Source: Acinetobacter lactucae
Lineage (GTDB): Bacteria; Pseudomonadota; Gammaproteobacteria; Pseudomonadales; Moraxellaceae
DNA: 64,000 nucleotides
NCBI RefSeq assembly: GCF_001605885.1
Contig: NZ_LRPE01000039.1
Location: forward strand, 372,001-436,000
Reading direction: 5' to 3'
Shown: one piece after another, positions 1 to 9,447 of the stretch
How the letters are laid out: each line of letters opens with the position of its first letter
How positions within the stretch are numbered: position 1 is the stretch's first letter
Translations under genes and position numbers: made by a program
Notes under the pieces: generated by a model
What the model was told of the DNA's origin: nothing
Databases searched by the model: none
The model's input: only the letters and a program-made list of their open reading frames with translations

Positions 1-513
1 TTTTTTAGCAGTCTTAAACACTGGATAAAAACGGAACAATTGCCATAAACATACGAGTAATAGCAAAATGAAATAAACCAATGACCAGACTGGTAAAGAC
101 TGGCCTAAAAAGGTCCAGTCAATTGCTGCACATTCACCTGAACCTGACAATACTTCTTGCAAAACTGTTTTCATTGGTAAGGCATCAACTAAATAGTTTA
201 AACCTGGACCACAGCTTGGCACTTGATCAGGTGGTAAATGTTGTAGCCAGACATGACGCCCCGCTACACCCACTGACCATAAAATTGCGATGCCAGCCAA
301 AAATGCGTAAAAGCGTTTAACCGCATTGGAAACAGGGTTATGCAAAAATGCAATCAGTGCCACAAGGCCCATTGCCATTAAGCCAACACGTTGAAAAATA
401 CAGAGCGGACATGGCTCCAAACCTTTTACATGTTCCAGATACAACGCAAAAGACATGCCGACAATACTTGCTAAAACAAGTAGTCCACTCACCAAACGGT
501 AACTTAATCGCAT
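1..513 (-). CDS. dsbB: DsbB, disulfide bond formation protein B (partial, runs off window start)
   Basis: Inner-membrane quinone reductase that reoxidises DsbA and so drives disulfide formation in the periplasm. The reading frame starts at ATG 513 on the minus strand and is open for 171 codons to base 1, so only the very C-terminus and stop are missing. The first periplasmic loop carries CPLC (Cys35, Cys38) and the second loop has Cys101 and Cys128, the two redox pairs of the family. Four hydrophobic segments are visible, about residues 8-26, 42-58, 68-84 and 140-160. The gene lies 16 bases downstream of the gshA stop on the same strand, so the two thiol/redox genes could share a transcript. 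Confidence 0.93.
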   Translation of the reverse strand, partial: MRLSYRLVSGLLVLASIVGMSFALYLEHVKGLEPCPLCIFQRVGLMAMGLVALIAFLHNPVSNAVKRFYAFLAGIAILWSVGVAGRHVWLQHLPPDQVPSCGPGLNYLVDALPMKTVLQEVLSGSGECAAIDWTFLGQSLPVWSLVYFILLLLVCLWQLFRFYPVFKTAKK

Positions 514-529
514 GTAAAACCTCATTTTA

Positions 530-2107
530 TTATCGATATTGTTCAAGATATTGGTCAAAACTGACCTGAGTATCTTGCTCAAGTTGTTCTTGCTGCTGTA
601 AAGATTGTGCAGCCAATTGCTCAAAATGTTTCAAGGTTTCCACACTAAGCTCATGCTCCTCATAACTTTCAGCATGTAACTGGGCCATGTGGCTACCAAA
701 ACTCCAAGTTCCACCATGCTTTAACGTATCGTCAATAACATGGGCTGACAAAGTTTCATCAACTTCATCAATTCTTGCTTGCATGATTGCTAACGCAGAA
801 CCATACAGCTCTGTTGCATAGGTCTGATCGAGTAACTGCGCACAACCTTGCATCTGAGCAATATACAAACGTGCCCAATCTTCGATGTGATAAGACCCGT
901 TTAAATCTGTAATGGTTGCATTCGGCGCTCGGCCACGATTCACCACTTCAGTCTGGTTCTTTTCAATCAAATCTTGCTCAGGGCCTAACAGCTCCGGGCT
1001 ATCACTTAACAAGCAATAAAGTGCTAACACTTCAAGGAAGCCAGCCGTCGTTTCATCAACGCCAATTGACGAATATGGGTTTACATCAACAGCACGTAGT
1101 TCAACATAACCCACTCCTCGATTTTTCAAGGCTTGAGACGGCGTTTCACCCGCTTGAGGCACCTGTTTTGGACGTACAAGACTGTAATATTCATTCTCGA
1201 TCTGCAAAACATGATCATTAATTTGCAACGGCTCACCAGCGGCATCATTTAACCCTAAACGGCTAAATGGTGGGTAAGGAGAATGAACGGCTTTTTGTAA
1301 ACCATCCAGATAGCCAGTCAAATTGTTGTAATGAATACCTAAGCTTTTTTGGGCTGAGTTTTGATAGCCCAATCGCCCCATACGTAAAGCTGTAGCATAC
1401 GGTAAATAGTATGAACCTTTGATTAAAGGCAACAACTGATGTTTATGTCCGGTCAAGAAACAACGACATACCGTTGGACTGGCACCTACCAAGAACATAA
1501 CCAGTGGTGTTAAACGGATAAAGTTACGAATAAGACCAAAATAACGATGGCTACGATAATCCTGCAAACTTAATGATTTTAATTGTTCGTCAGTTTCATG
1601 AGCCTGCAACTCAGCAAAAAGCGTATCTGGAAAAGATAAATTGTAATGCACACCTGAAATCGTCTGCATACGACGACCATAACGTATTCCTAACCCACGA
1701 CGGTATAGTGTTTTAAAACGACCAATATTAGAAGTGCCATATTGCGCTAGACGAATACGTTCTTCATTGTCATCTAACATACATGGCATAGATAGCGGCC
1801 AAAGTTTTTCACCATTTTCTAAATGACGATGCACAACGGCATGGATATCGGTGAGCTCATGTAAAGCTTCACCAATGGTTGGCTTTGGAGAAGTAATAAA
1901 CTCCATCAATGCTTCTGAATAATCAGTCGTAATTTGCGGATGTGTTAAAGCCGAACCTAATGCTTTTGGATGTAACTCTTGCGATAAGAACCCATTACTT
2001 TGCATACGTAGGCTTTCACGCTCTATTCCACGTAACATGCCTTGTAGTAGCGACGAATCCACCCAAGCAGGAATAACTGATTGAGATGGTGTAGTGGGTT
2101 GACTCAT
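530..2107 (-). CDS. gshA: Glutamate-cysteine ligase
   Basis: First enzyme of glutathione synthesis: ATP-dependent joining of glutamate and cysteine to gamma-glutamylcysteine. The 525-residue length and the N-terminal pattern with GIERESLRM (about 27-35), ALTHP and [16 protein letters not shown] match the proteobacterial GshA type. The start at ATG 2107 is followed by a hydrophilic leader and then the conserved core. The gene is divergent from the DUF924 gene, with 168 bases between them for promoters, and is followed at once by dsbB. No gshB is visible in this window. The call rests on strong recognition of the family sequence. Confidence 0.95.
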   Translation of the reverse strand: MSQPTTPSQSVIPAWVDSSLLQGMLRGIERESLRMQSNGFLSQELHPKALGSALTHPQITTDYSEALMEFITSPKPTIGEALHELTDIHAVVHRHLENGEKLWPLSMPCMLDDNEERIRLAQYGTSNIGRFKTLYRRGLGIRYGRRMQTISGVHYNLSFPDTLFAELQAHETDEQLKSLSLQDYRSHRYFGLIRNFIRLTPLVMFLVGASPTVCRCFLTGHKHQLLPLIKGSYYLPYATALRMGRLGYQNSAQKSLGIHYNNLTGYLDGLQKAVHSPYPPFSRLGLNDAAGEPLQINDHVLQIENEYYSLVRPKQVPQAGETPSQALKNRGVGYVELRAVDVNPYSSIGVDETTAGFLEVLALYCLLSDSPELLGPEQDLIEKNQTEVVNRGRAPNATITDLNGSYHIEDWARLYIAQMQGCAQLLDQTYATELYGSALAIMQARIDEVDETLSAHVIDDTLKHGGTWSFGSHMAQLHAESYEEHELSVETLKHFEQLAAQSLQQQEQLEQDTQVSFDQYLEQYR

Positions 2108-2275
2108 GCATTTGCTCGCTTATTAAAGATCACTATATACAAAATCGTGAGATGATACGGTTACTTATATAATCACATCATTCCAGTTTGGCAATTTTTA
2201 TCACAATCTTGTTATTTAAGACACGAAAGAATTGTGATTTTATTGAAGAATAATTGCTAAAGAGTTGTCAATATC

Positions 2276-2815
2276 ATGAACGATCAAGACATTTTAAACT
2301 TCTGGTTTTCACCTGAACACCGTTCACTTTGGTTTGCAAAAAGTGATGATTTTGACAAAAAGATTTGTGAAAATTTTTCTGACGTTCATCGACAGGCAAC
2401 TCAAGCAGAACTCTGGTCTTGGCGAAAAACGGCTGAAGGCCGTCTGGCAGAGATTATTGTACTAGACCAGTTTTCTCGCAACATTTATCGTGATCAACCA
2501 CAATCTTTTGCTTATGACAGCTTGGCATTAGCTTTGTCACAAGAAGCCATTAGCTTGCAATTAGATGCACAGCTTAATCCAGAGCAACGCTCTTTTTTAT
2601 ATATGCCGTTTATGCATAGTGAATCAAAATCGATCCATGAGTTTGCCTTGAAACTATTTCAACGCCTCGGCAATGAAATTAATTTAAGCTTTGAGAAAAA
2701 GCATAAAGTGATTATCGATCGCTTTGGTCGTTATCCTCATCGCAATGCGATTCTTGGACGTGTCTCCACTCCAGAGGAAACCGAATTTTTATTAGAACCA
2801 AACAGTAGTTTTTAA
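2276..2815 (+). CDS. DUF924 family protein
   Basis: A 179-residue soluble protein of the DUF924 family. Recognisable family motifs are the N-terminal DILNFWF, WFAKSDDFD near residue 20, IIVLDQFSRNIYR around residues 60-72, FLYMPFMHSES near 107-118, and the C-terminal FGRYPHRNAILGR. The family is all-helical and TPR-like in fold; its biochemical role is not established and none is proposed here. It starts at ATG 2276 and stands alone in front of a lipoprotein gene 59 bases downstream, on the same strand but with its own leader, so co-transcription is possible but unproven. Confidence 0.88.
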   Translation: MNDQDILNFWFSPEHRSLWFAKSDDFDKKICENFSDVHRQATQAELWSWRKTAEGRLAEIIVLDQFSRNIYRDQPQSFAYDSLALALSQEAISLQLDAQLNPEQRSFLYMPFMHSESKSIHEFALKLFQRLGNEINLSFEKKHKVIIDRFGRYPHRNAILGRVSTPEETEFLLEPNSSF

Positions 2816-2874
2816 AAATTCTTAATTTTTAACGCTGAGTCATCTATTTTCTAATACTCAGCTGGGAGTTCATC

Positions 2875-3438
2875 ATGAAATATCTCTCTCTTTGTTTAGC
2901 CTTAGGCACTGCCTTAACTTTAACTGCTTGTGCAACAACGCCAAGTAAACCAAGAACCTTTGATCAGCTTGGTCAGTTTTCAGCATATCCTTTAAATGCC
3001 CAAACTTTTCGGATTAGTTTTCAAGCCGACCCGAATATGAGTTATGGCGCAGCTGAAGAAATCACTTTGGTAAAATCAGCACAAACGACGGTACAAAAAG
3101 GCTTCCGCTTTTTTAAAGTGCAAAATGACCCAAGTAATCAAAGTCAGAAACCGCCACGTCAAGCCGTGGTTTACCCATCTGCTCCAAGTTTTTACCCATA
3201 TGGTTACGGTCGTCGTTACCCGGGTTTCTGGCATGATCCGTTCTATGATTACCCACAAGTGGTCAATATCGATCCTGTTCAAGTGTCGTATACTATTGAA
3301 TGTTATCGGGATCAGAAGCAGGCTCCTCAGGATGCTTTTGATGCAACCTTGATCTTGAAATCAATCGGACAAAAATATGGATTGAGTCCGACAGGAGAGC
3401 TGTTGCCACCGCCTGAGCCTCCAGTAAAACAAAAATGA
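2875..3438 (+). CDS. Putative lipoprotein of the CC0125/CC1285 type
   Basis: A 187-residue protein with a type II signal sequence: hydrophobic residues 4-18 followed by the lipobox L-T-A-C with Cys19 as the lipidated residue. The mature part has a compact domain (RTFDQLGQFSAYPLNAQTFRIS onward in short motifs), then a Tyr/Pro/Gly-rich stretch around 120-140 (YPYGYGRRYPGF) and a Pro-rich C-terminus. Similarity to the CC0125/CC1285 lipoprotein family is from memory of the AEEITLVKSA-type core and is moderate. Only 13 bases separate it from the DUF445 gene downstream, which suggests one operon. Function unknown. Confidence 0.75.
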   Translation: MKYLSLCLALGTALTLTACATTPSKPRTFDQLGQFSAYPLNAQTFRISFQADPNMSYGAAEEITLVKSAQTTVQKGFRFFKVQNDPSNQSQKPPRQAVVYPSAPSFYPYGYGRRYPGFWHDPFYDYPQVVNIDPVQVSYTIECYRDQKQAPQDAFDATLILKSIGQKYGLSPTGELLPPPEPPVKQK

Positions 3439-3451
3439 ATAGGATAAATTT

Positions 3452-4762
3452 ATGAACATGGCAGAAGAAGTTCACCACGTGCCCAGTCTAAAACGTAGCA
3501 AATATTTTGCTACTCTGGCGCTTATTATTGTCGTTGTGCTGTGGATTGCACTGATGGTGGCTGATCGTTTTCTGCCAGAGTACACAGGTTTTATTCATAT
3601 TTTAATGTTAGGGGCAGAAGCTGGTGTAGTCGGTGGTTTAGCCGACTGGTACGCGATTACCGTTCTGTTTCGGAACCCTTTTGGTAAATTACCAATTCCT
3701 AATTTTTTAAGGGACCACACCGAGATTATTCCGCGCAACAAAGCTCGCATTGCAGAGTCAATGGGCCGTTTTGTACAGGAAAATTTTCTTTCGCCTCAAG
3801 TGGTAGAACGAAGCTTAGAAAAAACTGACTTAAGCCTCGCAATTGGTCAATGGCTAGCAAGTCCACAAAACAATACGCAAGTGGTACAGCTTATTCAGCA
3901 AACTGTTCCGAAAATTTTTGAGTTTGTTAGCCAAGTTCAAATTGCCAACTTTGTGCAAAACAATAGTGTGCAATGGGTACGTAATACCGAAGTCAATAAA
4001 CTCGCAAGTGAAATGCTCCGCGCAGTATTGGAAAATGACTTCCACCAAGACGTTTTACAGCGTGGTCTCGATATCGCCCATGAGTGGGTGGTACAAAACC
4101 CAGATAAAACCCGTGAGTTAACCCGAAAGATGTTTAAAGCACTGGGTGTCTGGTCCCTTGCAAAAGGTGCAAGCTGGATTGGCATTGATGTTCAACAACG
4201 CACCATCGACTCACTCGTTGAAAAAGTAGAATCAATGTTGGCAGACCCTGAACACCCATGGCGACAAGAAATTGAAACCATTGCCCACTCGCTCATGCTT
4301 GAGCTAGCAAAACCAGACAGTGCTGCCAGCCAACGCCTAAACAGCGGTAAAGATGCCCTTTTAGACAGCCCTCAAGTCCTAAATTTCATCAGTGGTGCCG
4401 TCACCATTTTGTGTGATGCCATTAAAGAAGATTTAATGAAAAAAGACTCAGGTATTGCAATGAACCTTCGGGCTGCTATTCAGCAACTGGGTGAAAATCT
4501 TGTTCAAAATGCCAAAGTACGTGAAGTGTTAAACAAAGAAATGACAGGCCTTGCGCTGAATTTTACAGACCAATATAGCCATAAAATCATACGCTATGTC
4601 AGCGAACGCATTCATGAATGGGATTCGCGCGAAATGATTGGAAAAATTGAAAACGAAGTCGGTGGCGACTTACATATGATCCGTGTGAACGGCGTTGTAG
4701 TCGGGGCATTTATTGGTTTAACACTCGGTGTAATTCGGGCAGTGATTGAATCAATTTTATAA
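3452..4762 (+). CDS. DUF445 domain membrane protein (YjiN-like)
   Basis: 436-residue inner-membrane protein of the DUF445 family. It has a hydrophobic segment at about 21-38, a second at about 50-66 with the family motif GGLADWYAITVLFRNPFG, a long hydrophilic helical middle, and a C-terminal hydrophobic anchor (GVVVGAFIGLTLGVIRAVI). The first ATG at 3452 has AGGA seven bases upstream; an ATG six bases further on is a second option. It follows the lipoprotein gene by 13 bases and precedes the aminotransferase by 27 bases, all on the plus strand. The family function is not firmly known. Confidence 0.85.
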   Translation: MNMAEEVHHVPSLKRSKYFATLALIIVVVLWIALMVADRFLPEYTGFIHILMLGAEAGVVGGLADWYAITVLFRNPFGKLPIPNFLRDHTEIIPRNKARIAESMGRFVQENFLSPQVVERSLEKTDLSLAIGQWLASPQNNTQVVQLIQQTVPKIFEFVSQVQIANFVQNNSVQWVRNTEVNKLASEMLRAVLENDFHQDVLQRGLDIAHEWVVQNPDKTRELTRKMFKALGVWSLAKGASWIGIDVQQRTIDSLVEKVESMLADPEHPWRQEIETIAHSLMLELAKPDSAASQRLNSGKDALLDSPQVLNFISGAVTILCDAIKEDLMKKDSGIAMNLRAAIQQLGENLVQNAKVREVLNKEMTGLALNFTDQYSHKIIRYVSERIHEWDSREMIGKIENEVGGDLHMIRVNGVVVGAFIGLTLGVIRAVIESIL

Positions 4763-4789
4763 CTTTAAATATTTTTATAAGAGAACAAT

Positions 4790-5944
4790 ATGCTACAGCT
4801 TCAGTCAAAATTGGCCACTCAAGGCGTGACGATTTTTAGCACCATGACGGCAATGGCACATCGACTAGGTGCACTCAACCTGTCACAGGGTTTTCCAGAT
4901 TTTTCGGCTCCACCAGCCTTACTGGAAGCCTTATCTCAGGCGACTTTGGCTGGACATAATCAATATCCACCCGGCGATGGTATTCTCGCTTTACGTGAAC
5001 AGCTTGCTTTACAATTTCAGCAACGCGACCAACTTCAACTAGATCCTGTCACGCAAATCACGATTACTCCCGGCGCAACCATTGCAATTTTTTGTGCCAT
5101 ACAGGCATGCATTAATGCGGGTGATGAAGTTATTATTTTTGATCCAAGTTACGACAGCTACGGCCCATCCGTGCAGTTAGCAGGTGGTAAAGCCATTCAC
5201 ATCGCTCTTGAAGCACCCGATTTTAAGGTGAACTGGCAACAGGTTAAAGATCTGATTAACGATAAAACTCGAATGATTGTGGTGAATACTCCCCATAATC
5301 CAACAGGTACCATCTGGGCAAAACAGGATTGGTTAGAACTCATTGAACTAATTCAAGATAAAAACATTGTGGTTTTATCCGATGAAGTCTATGAACACTT
5401 GGTCTTTGATGGTCAACAACACTTCAGCGCATTACATTTTCCAGAGCTCAGAGAGCGTAGCTTTGTGATTGGTTCTTTTGGAAAAACCTTTCATGTAACA
5501 GGCTGGAAAACAGGTTATTGCGTCGCTTCACCTGAGTTAATGCGTTTATTCCGCCAAATTTACCAATATGCGAATTTCTGTGGCACGACACCTTGTCAGA
5601 TTGCTCTAGCGCAATATATGGAGCAACATCCAGAACATATTCAAGAGCTTCCACAGTTTTACCAAACTAAGCGAGATCATTTTAATCAGGCGATTCACCA
5701 TAGCCGTTTCTTGCTAAAACCGTCTCAAGGTACTTATTTCCAAAATCTCGATTACAGTCAAATTAGACCCGACTTAAACGATGTTGAAATGTGCCAGTTT
5801 CTAGCAGAACAACATAAGATTGTGGCTATCCCAGTTTCGGTTTTCTACAAGCAAGCGCCGGAGTCTTTGCGTTTGATTCGTTTCTGCTTTGCTAAAAATG
5901 ATGAGACATTGCAAAAAGCAGGAGAAATTCTGAATCAATGTTAA
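4790..5944 (+). CDS. PLP-dependent aminotransferase, methionine aminotransferase (YbdL) type
   Basis: 384-residue fold-type I aminotransferase. Visible signatures are the N-terminal LNLSQGFPDF, the substrate/cofactor-binding NTPHNPTG with Asn170, SDEVYEH around 197-203, and the PLP-binding lysine in GSFGKTFHVTGWK (Lys232). The sequence resembles E. coli YbdL, which uses 2-oxo-4-methylthiobutanoate/methionine, and kynurenine aminotransferase-like enzymes; the exact substrate cannot be read from sequence alone. It is soluble and cytoplasmic. It follows DUF445 by 27 bases. Downstream, before the MATE gene, lies an 11-bp inverted repeat. Confidence 0.88.
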   Translation: MLQLQSKLATQGVTIFSTMTAMAHRLGALNLSQGFPDFSAPPALLEALSQATLAGHNQYPPGDGILALREQLALQFQQRDQLQLDPVTQITITPGATIAIFCAIQACINAGDEVIIFDPSYDSYGPSVQLAGGKAIHIALEAPDFKVNWQQVKDLINDKTRMIVVNTPHNPTGTIWAKQDWLELIELIQDKNIVVLSDEVYEHLVFDGQQHFSALHFPELRERSFVIGSFGKTFHVTGWKTGYCVASPELMRLFRQIYQYANFCGTTPCQIALAQYMEQHPEHIQELPQFYQTKRDHFNQAIHHSRFLLKPSQGTYFQNLDYSQIRPDLNDVEMCQFLAEQHKIVAIPVSVFYKQAPESLRLIRFCFAKNDETLQKAGEILNQC

Positions 5945-5956
5945 TAAATTTAGCCA

Positions 5957-6004
5957 CTTAGCATAGTAAAAACACTACAAGCCATTTGCTCTAACTATGC
6001 TAAG
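5957..6004. repeat. Inverted repeat upstream of the MATE gene
   Basis: CTTAGCATAGT at 5957-5967 is repeated as its exact reverse complement ACTATGCTAAG at 5994-6004, with a 26-base spacer. The repeat sits between the aminotransferase stop and the MATE start at 6051. It lacks a following T-run, so an operator or an mRNA leader hairpin is more likely than a terminator. Confidence 0.6.
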
Positions 6005-6050
6005 TTGGATATCTGCCCCGCTCATCAAAGAGATGGGCGATGGAGAATGC

Positions 6051-7418
6051 ATGCCACCAAGACAGTCTTTAATTCATCAGCAAAATCTATGGAAAACATT
6101 TTTTGTTTTCTTGCTACCCCTGATTGCAACCAATATTTTGCAGAACTTGTCCGGAACGATTAACACCATCTTTGTTGGTCAAATGATGGGAGTAGATGCA
6201 ATTGCGGCAGTTTCTGTATATTTCCCTATCTTATTTTTGCTACTCGCTTTTATTATCGGGATTTCAACGGGTACGACTGTTTTAGTCGGGCAAGCATGGG
6301 GTGCGCAAAATATAGAGAAAGTCCAAAGTGTGGTCGGTTCTACTCTGTTTATGACCATCATTGGTGGAATTATTACCGCGATTATCGGTGTGTTTTTCGC
6401 CCATGATATTTTGGAGCTTTTAGGTACTGACCCAAAAGTAATGCATCTTGCTTTGCCTTATGTACAATGGATGTTGGCGGGTAGCCCTCTTCTGTTCGTT
6501 TATATTATCTATACTTCAATTTTACGTGGTGTGGGAGACAGTACTACCCCTTTACTGGCCCTAGCTTTAACCAGTGTCATCGGCGTAATTATTACACCAA
6601 TTCTTCTCAAAGGTTATTTTGGCTTTCCTGCCCTAGGGATTATTGCTCCTGCTATAGCATCAATTATTAGTTATATCGCAATATTAATTTTTCTGGCGAT
6701 TTATCTAAACAAGAAAAATCATCCACTTCGCCCGAACCGTCAGCTTCTGCAACATATCCGTCACAATCCAGAACTGAGCAAAATCATTTTGCGCTTAGGT
6801 GTCCCAACCGGTATTCAAATGATTACGACCTCAATGGCGGGTTTAGTGATTGTTGGGTTGGTTAACCATTATGGTTCACATGCTACAGCAGCGTATGGTG
6901 CAGTGAATCAGGTGCTCAACTACATTCAGTTTCCAGCGATTTCGATCTCAATTGCAGCTTCAATTTTTGCAGCGCAAGCGATTGGTGCGGGTAAATCAGA
7001 TCTATTAGCGCGAGTAACCCGCACCGCTTTGGGGATGAATTTTTTATTTACAGGTACCTTAATTGCACTTGGCTATCTATTTTCAAAATATTTAATGGCT
7101 TTGTTTATTACTGACCCAACTGTGGTGGTGTTAGGTCAACAGCTTTTATTTATTGTACTTTGGGCAATTTTATTCTTCGGTGCAGGTGCCATTTTTGCAT
7201 CTATCATGCGTGCGAGCGGTACCGTGACGGTTCCAATGCTGATTAACATCTCTGCCATTTTATTTATTGAAATTCCATGTGCTTACTGGTTTAGCTCAAT
7301 GTGGGGACTTAAAGGTATTTGGGTTGCCTATGCCTTGGCATTTGTTAGTTTATGTATTATTCAAGGTTTGTATTATCAATTTATCTGGAAGAAAAAGACG
7401 ATCAAAGTTCTTATTTAG
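6051..7418 (+). CDS. MATE family efflux transporter
   Basis: Multidrug/toxin extrusion antiporter, about 455 residues with twelve hydrophobic segments in two six-helix halves; MATE proteins export cationic drugs or metabolites in exchange for H+ or Na+. The start ATG 6051 is chosen because GGAG lies six bases upstream and the protein then begins with a short polar leader before the first helix; an ATG-initiated longer frame from 5997 has no ribosome site and would run into the inverted repeat. It is not AbeM, whose sequence differs. Substrate unknown. A hairpin terminator follows directly. Confidence 0.88.
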   Translation: MPPRQSLIHQQNLWKTFFVFLLPLIATNILQNLSGTINTIFVGQMMGVDAIAAVSVYFPILFLLLAFIIGISTGTTVLVGQAWGAQNIEKVQSVVGSTLFMTIIGGIITAIIGVFFAHDILELLGTDPKVMHLALPYVQWMLAGSPLLFVYIIYTSILRGVGDSTTPLLALALTSVIGVIITPILLKGYFGFPALGIIAPAIASIISYIAILIFLAIYLNKKNHPLRPNRQLLQHIRHNPELSKIILRLGVPTGIQMITTSMAGLVIVGLVNHYGSHATAAYGAVNQVLNYIQFPAISISIAASIFAAQAIGAGKSDLLARVTRTALGMNFLFTGTLIALGYLFSKYLMALFITDPTVVVLGQQLLFIVLWAILFFGAGAIFASIMRASGTVTVPMLINISAILFIEIPCAYWFSSMWGLKGIWVAYALAFVSLCIIQGLYYQFIWKKKTIKVLI

Positions 7419-7435
7419 AACTATCCAAACCACAT

Positions 7436-7467
7436 AAAAAAAGCCATCATTTGATGGCTTTTTTTAA
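7436..7467. terminator. Bidirectional terminator between MATE and SDR genes
   Basis: GCCATCA (7443-7449) pairs with TGATGGC (7452-7458), flanked by an A-run on the left and a T-run on the right, so it can end the convergent plus-strand MATE and minus-strand SDR transcripts. Confidence 0.9.
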
Positions 7468-7475
7468 TTTAAATC

Positions 7476-8309
7476 TTATTTCATCCATTTGGTCACAACG
7501 GTTGAAGCACGTTGATATCCTGTTGGGAACAAACGCTGCAATGCATCAAGAAATTTTGCATCACTACCAATCAATAAACGGCGTTTATTTTTCAAAACAG
7601 CATCCAAGATTTGACGAGCCGCTTCTTCTGGTGGGGTACGTAAAAACTTATCAAAGTTTTGAATCGATTTAGCCGGATCCATACCCAAACTACTCAAGCT
7701 ATCACTCATTTTTGCAGCTTTAGCAATATTGGTACGAATTCCCCCCGGATGTACGCACAAAGAACTCACGCCACTTTTTTCAATATCCAACTCTTGACGT
7801 AATGATTCGGTAAAACCACGGACAGCAAATTTAGTTGCATTATAGCCAGATTGGGTTGGTTGAGCAGTTAAACCAAATAAGCTCGAGATGTTAATAATAT
7901 GGCCATCTTGAGTCTGCTTAATGAATGGTAAAAATTCTTTAGTACCGTATACGACACCCCAGAAGTTAATCCCCACAATCCACTCTAAATCTTCGTAGGT
8001 GGCGCCTTCGACAGTTGAGCCTAATGCAACACCAGCGTTGTTAAAAATCAGGTTAACAGAGCCATGATCTTGCACAGTTTCTTGTGCCCATTGCTTTACC
8101 GCTTCACGGTCAGACACATCAAGCTTTTTGGTGGTAATAGTAATATTGCTGTATGGTTTTAAAAGCTCGACAGTTTGTTGTAATCCTTTTTCATTAATAT
8201 CACTCAACGAAAGATGGCAGCCCTGTTTTGCCAAAAGAATTGCTAACTGTTGCCCAATGCCAGAACCCGCGCCCGTAATTGCAGCGACTTTGTTTTTAAA
8301 ATTTTTCAT
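7476..8309 (-). CDS. SDR family NAD(P)-dependent oxidoreductase
   Basis: Classical short-chain dehydrogenase/reductase of 277 residues. The cofactor site TGAGSGIG lies near residues 11-18, NNAGVAL near 87-93, the catalytic Ser in INISSLFG and the YNATK motif (Tyr-x-x-x-Lys) near 155-159. Start ATG 8309 is preferred over a frame beginning at 8339 because AAGGA stands just upstream. Substrate cannot be told. It is divergent from a TetR-type regulator, and the promoter found at 8375-8403 carries a perfect palindrome, so it is probably the repressor's target. Confidence 0.9.
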   Translation of the reverse strand: MKNFKNKVAAITGAGSGIGQQLAILLAKQGCHLSLSDINEKGLQQTVELLKPYSNITITTKKLDVSDREAVKQWAQETVQDHGSVNLIFNNAGVALGSTVEGATYEDLEWIVGINFWGVVYGTKEFLPFIKQTQDGHIINISSLFGLTAQPTQSGYNATKFAVRGFTESLRQELDIEKSGVSSLCVHPGGIRTNIAKAAKMSDSLSSLGMDPAKSIQNFDKFLRTPPEEAARQILDAVLKNKRRLLIGSDAKFLDALQRLFPTGYQRASTVVTKWMK

Positions 8310-8374
8310 TGTCCATCCTTTGTTTTTCGATATTTGCACAGTCAGTTCATTGCATGTGCAGTTTAGACAACTTC

Positions 8375-8403
8375 AATATAATTTTGACAATACACATTGT
8401 CAA
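8375..8403 (-). promoter_or_regulatory. Sigma-70 promoter of the SDR gene
   Basis: Read on the minus strand: -35 TTGACA (8398-8403), a 17-base spacer and -10 TATATT (8375-8380). Only one base departs from consensus. The -35 box lies inside the palindrome at 8384-8403. Confidence 0.82.
8384..8403. promoter_or_regulatory. Palindromic operator between SDR and TetR genes
   Basis: TTGACAAT-ACAC-ATTGTCAA: two perfect 8-base arms with a 4-base spacer. It covers the -35 box and part of the spacer of the SDR promoter, as expected for repression by the divergently encoded TetR-family protein. The regulator assignment is inferred from position. Confidence 0.75.
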
Positions 8404-8521
8404 TATAGTACACTGTAATTTCAGATAGAATGGCACAATTCTTCTGAGCGCTTTATCATAGTGAGCGTATTTGGCCAAAACCTATAAATTAGGCAATCAT
8501 TCTTTAGGAAACGACTTATTT

Positions 8522-9193
8522 ATGGCGACTAACGACTCAACCAGTAAAAAGAAAACAAAAAGTGTGAGTAAAGAACGTCAGTTCAAAGGTTTATCTCTAT
8601 CTGAACGTAAAGAGGCGCGCCGTGAAAAACTGATTGAAGCAGGTATTGCGACCTACGGAACCCTTGGTTTTTTTTCAGTGACGGTAAAAGATGTCTGCCA
8701 AGAGGCAAAACTCACAGAACGTTATTTTTATGAATCATTTAAGAAGAGTGAAGATTTATTCCAAACCATCTTTTTAAAAATGATTGAAGAATTACAGCAA
8801 AATCTGATGCAAGCCGTGATTAAAGCTGCACCCGATCCAGAAAAGATGGTTGATGCTGGCTTAAGAGCTTTACTAACTACTTTAAAAGATGACCCGAGAT
8901 TAGCTCGTATTGTCTATGTCGATGCAGTCTTGGTACAAGAATTACATAATCAGGCCACCATTCAAGAAACACTTGCGCAATTTGATCGCATGATTCAGGC
9001 CTTTGTTATGTTGACTATGCCGCAAATTCAACACCATGAAAATGAGCTTTCTTTAATCGCAACTGGCTTAAATGGGTATGTCACTCAAATTGCGATTCGT
9101 TGGGTTATGGGAGGGTTTGAGCAATCTCTTGAGCAGGTTTTAACCGCATGCCGTATTGTTTTCTTGTCTTTATTAGCTCAGGTTTCAAAATAA
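8522..9193 (+). CDS. TetR family transcriptional regulator
   Basis: About 223 residues. A basic N-terminal leader (KKKTKS) is followed by the helix-turn-helix domain, with GIATYGTLGFFSVTVKDVC and LTERYFYESFKKSEDLF in the first 80 residues, then a helical ligand-binding domain. The start ATG 8522 has AGGA about eleven bases upstream; a TTG at 8471 in the same frame lacks a ribosome site. It is divergent from the SDR gene and probably controls it, and perhaps itself, through the palindrome at 8384-8403. The inducer is unknown. Confidence 0.88.
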   Translation: MATNDSTSKKKTKSVSKERQFKGLSLSERKEARREKLIEAGIATYGTLGFFSVTVKDVCQEAKLTERYFYESFKKSEDLFQTIFLKMIEELQQNLMQAVIKAAPDPEKMVDAGLRALLTTLKDDPRLARIVYVDAVLVQELHNQATIQETLAQFDRMIQAFVMLTMPQIQHHENELSLIATGLNGYVTQIAIRWVMGGFEQSLEQVLTACRIVFLSLLAQVSK

Positions 9194-9286
9194 TATTAAA
9201 GTTTTTTGACAGCTTAAAATGTGAAAAAACAACTAAGCAATTACTGTGTTAACCTATTGAATGACTTTAGAAAGTTTGAGGGTTAG

Positions 9287-9304
9287 ATGTCATAATTTGG
9301 TCAT
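9287..9304 (+). promoter_or_regulatory. Candidate upstream Pho box
   Basis: ATGTCAT at 9287-9293 and TGGTCAT at 9298-9304 repeat at the 11-base period of PhoB sites. It is more degenerate than the box nearer the gene. Confidence 0.5.
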
Positions 9305-9386
9305 ACCTTTGCCTTAGTTTTGTCACAAATTATTGCTAAATTCAATTTTATAGACTTTTCTGCAATGAAATTGTCATAATTAATCT

Positions 9387-9404
9387 TTGTAATAAGCCTG
9401 TCAT
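9387..9404 (+). promoter_or_regulatory. Pho box upstream of phoB
   Basis: TTGTAAT (9387-9393) and CTGTCAT (9398-9404) are direct repeats 11 bases apart, the layout of the PhoB-binding Pho box. A further TTGTCAT half lies at 9371-9377. The site is 44 bases before the phoB start and suggests positive autoregulation in phosphate limitation. Confidence 0.75.
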
Positions 9405-9447
9405 AACTACAAAACGGTTCACCGTTAAATCTATAGGATATTGCGCT

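Noticed and set aside
2813..2829. AAAAATT-N3-AATTTTT after the DUF924 gene as a terminator
   Set aside because: The stem is pure A-T and could be chance in this AT-rich spacer; no GC core.
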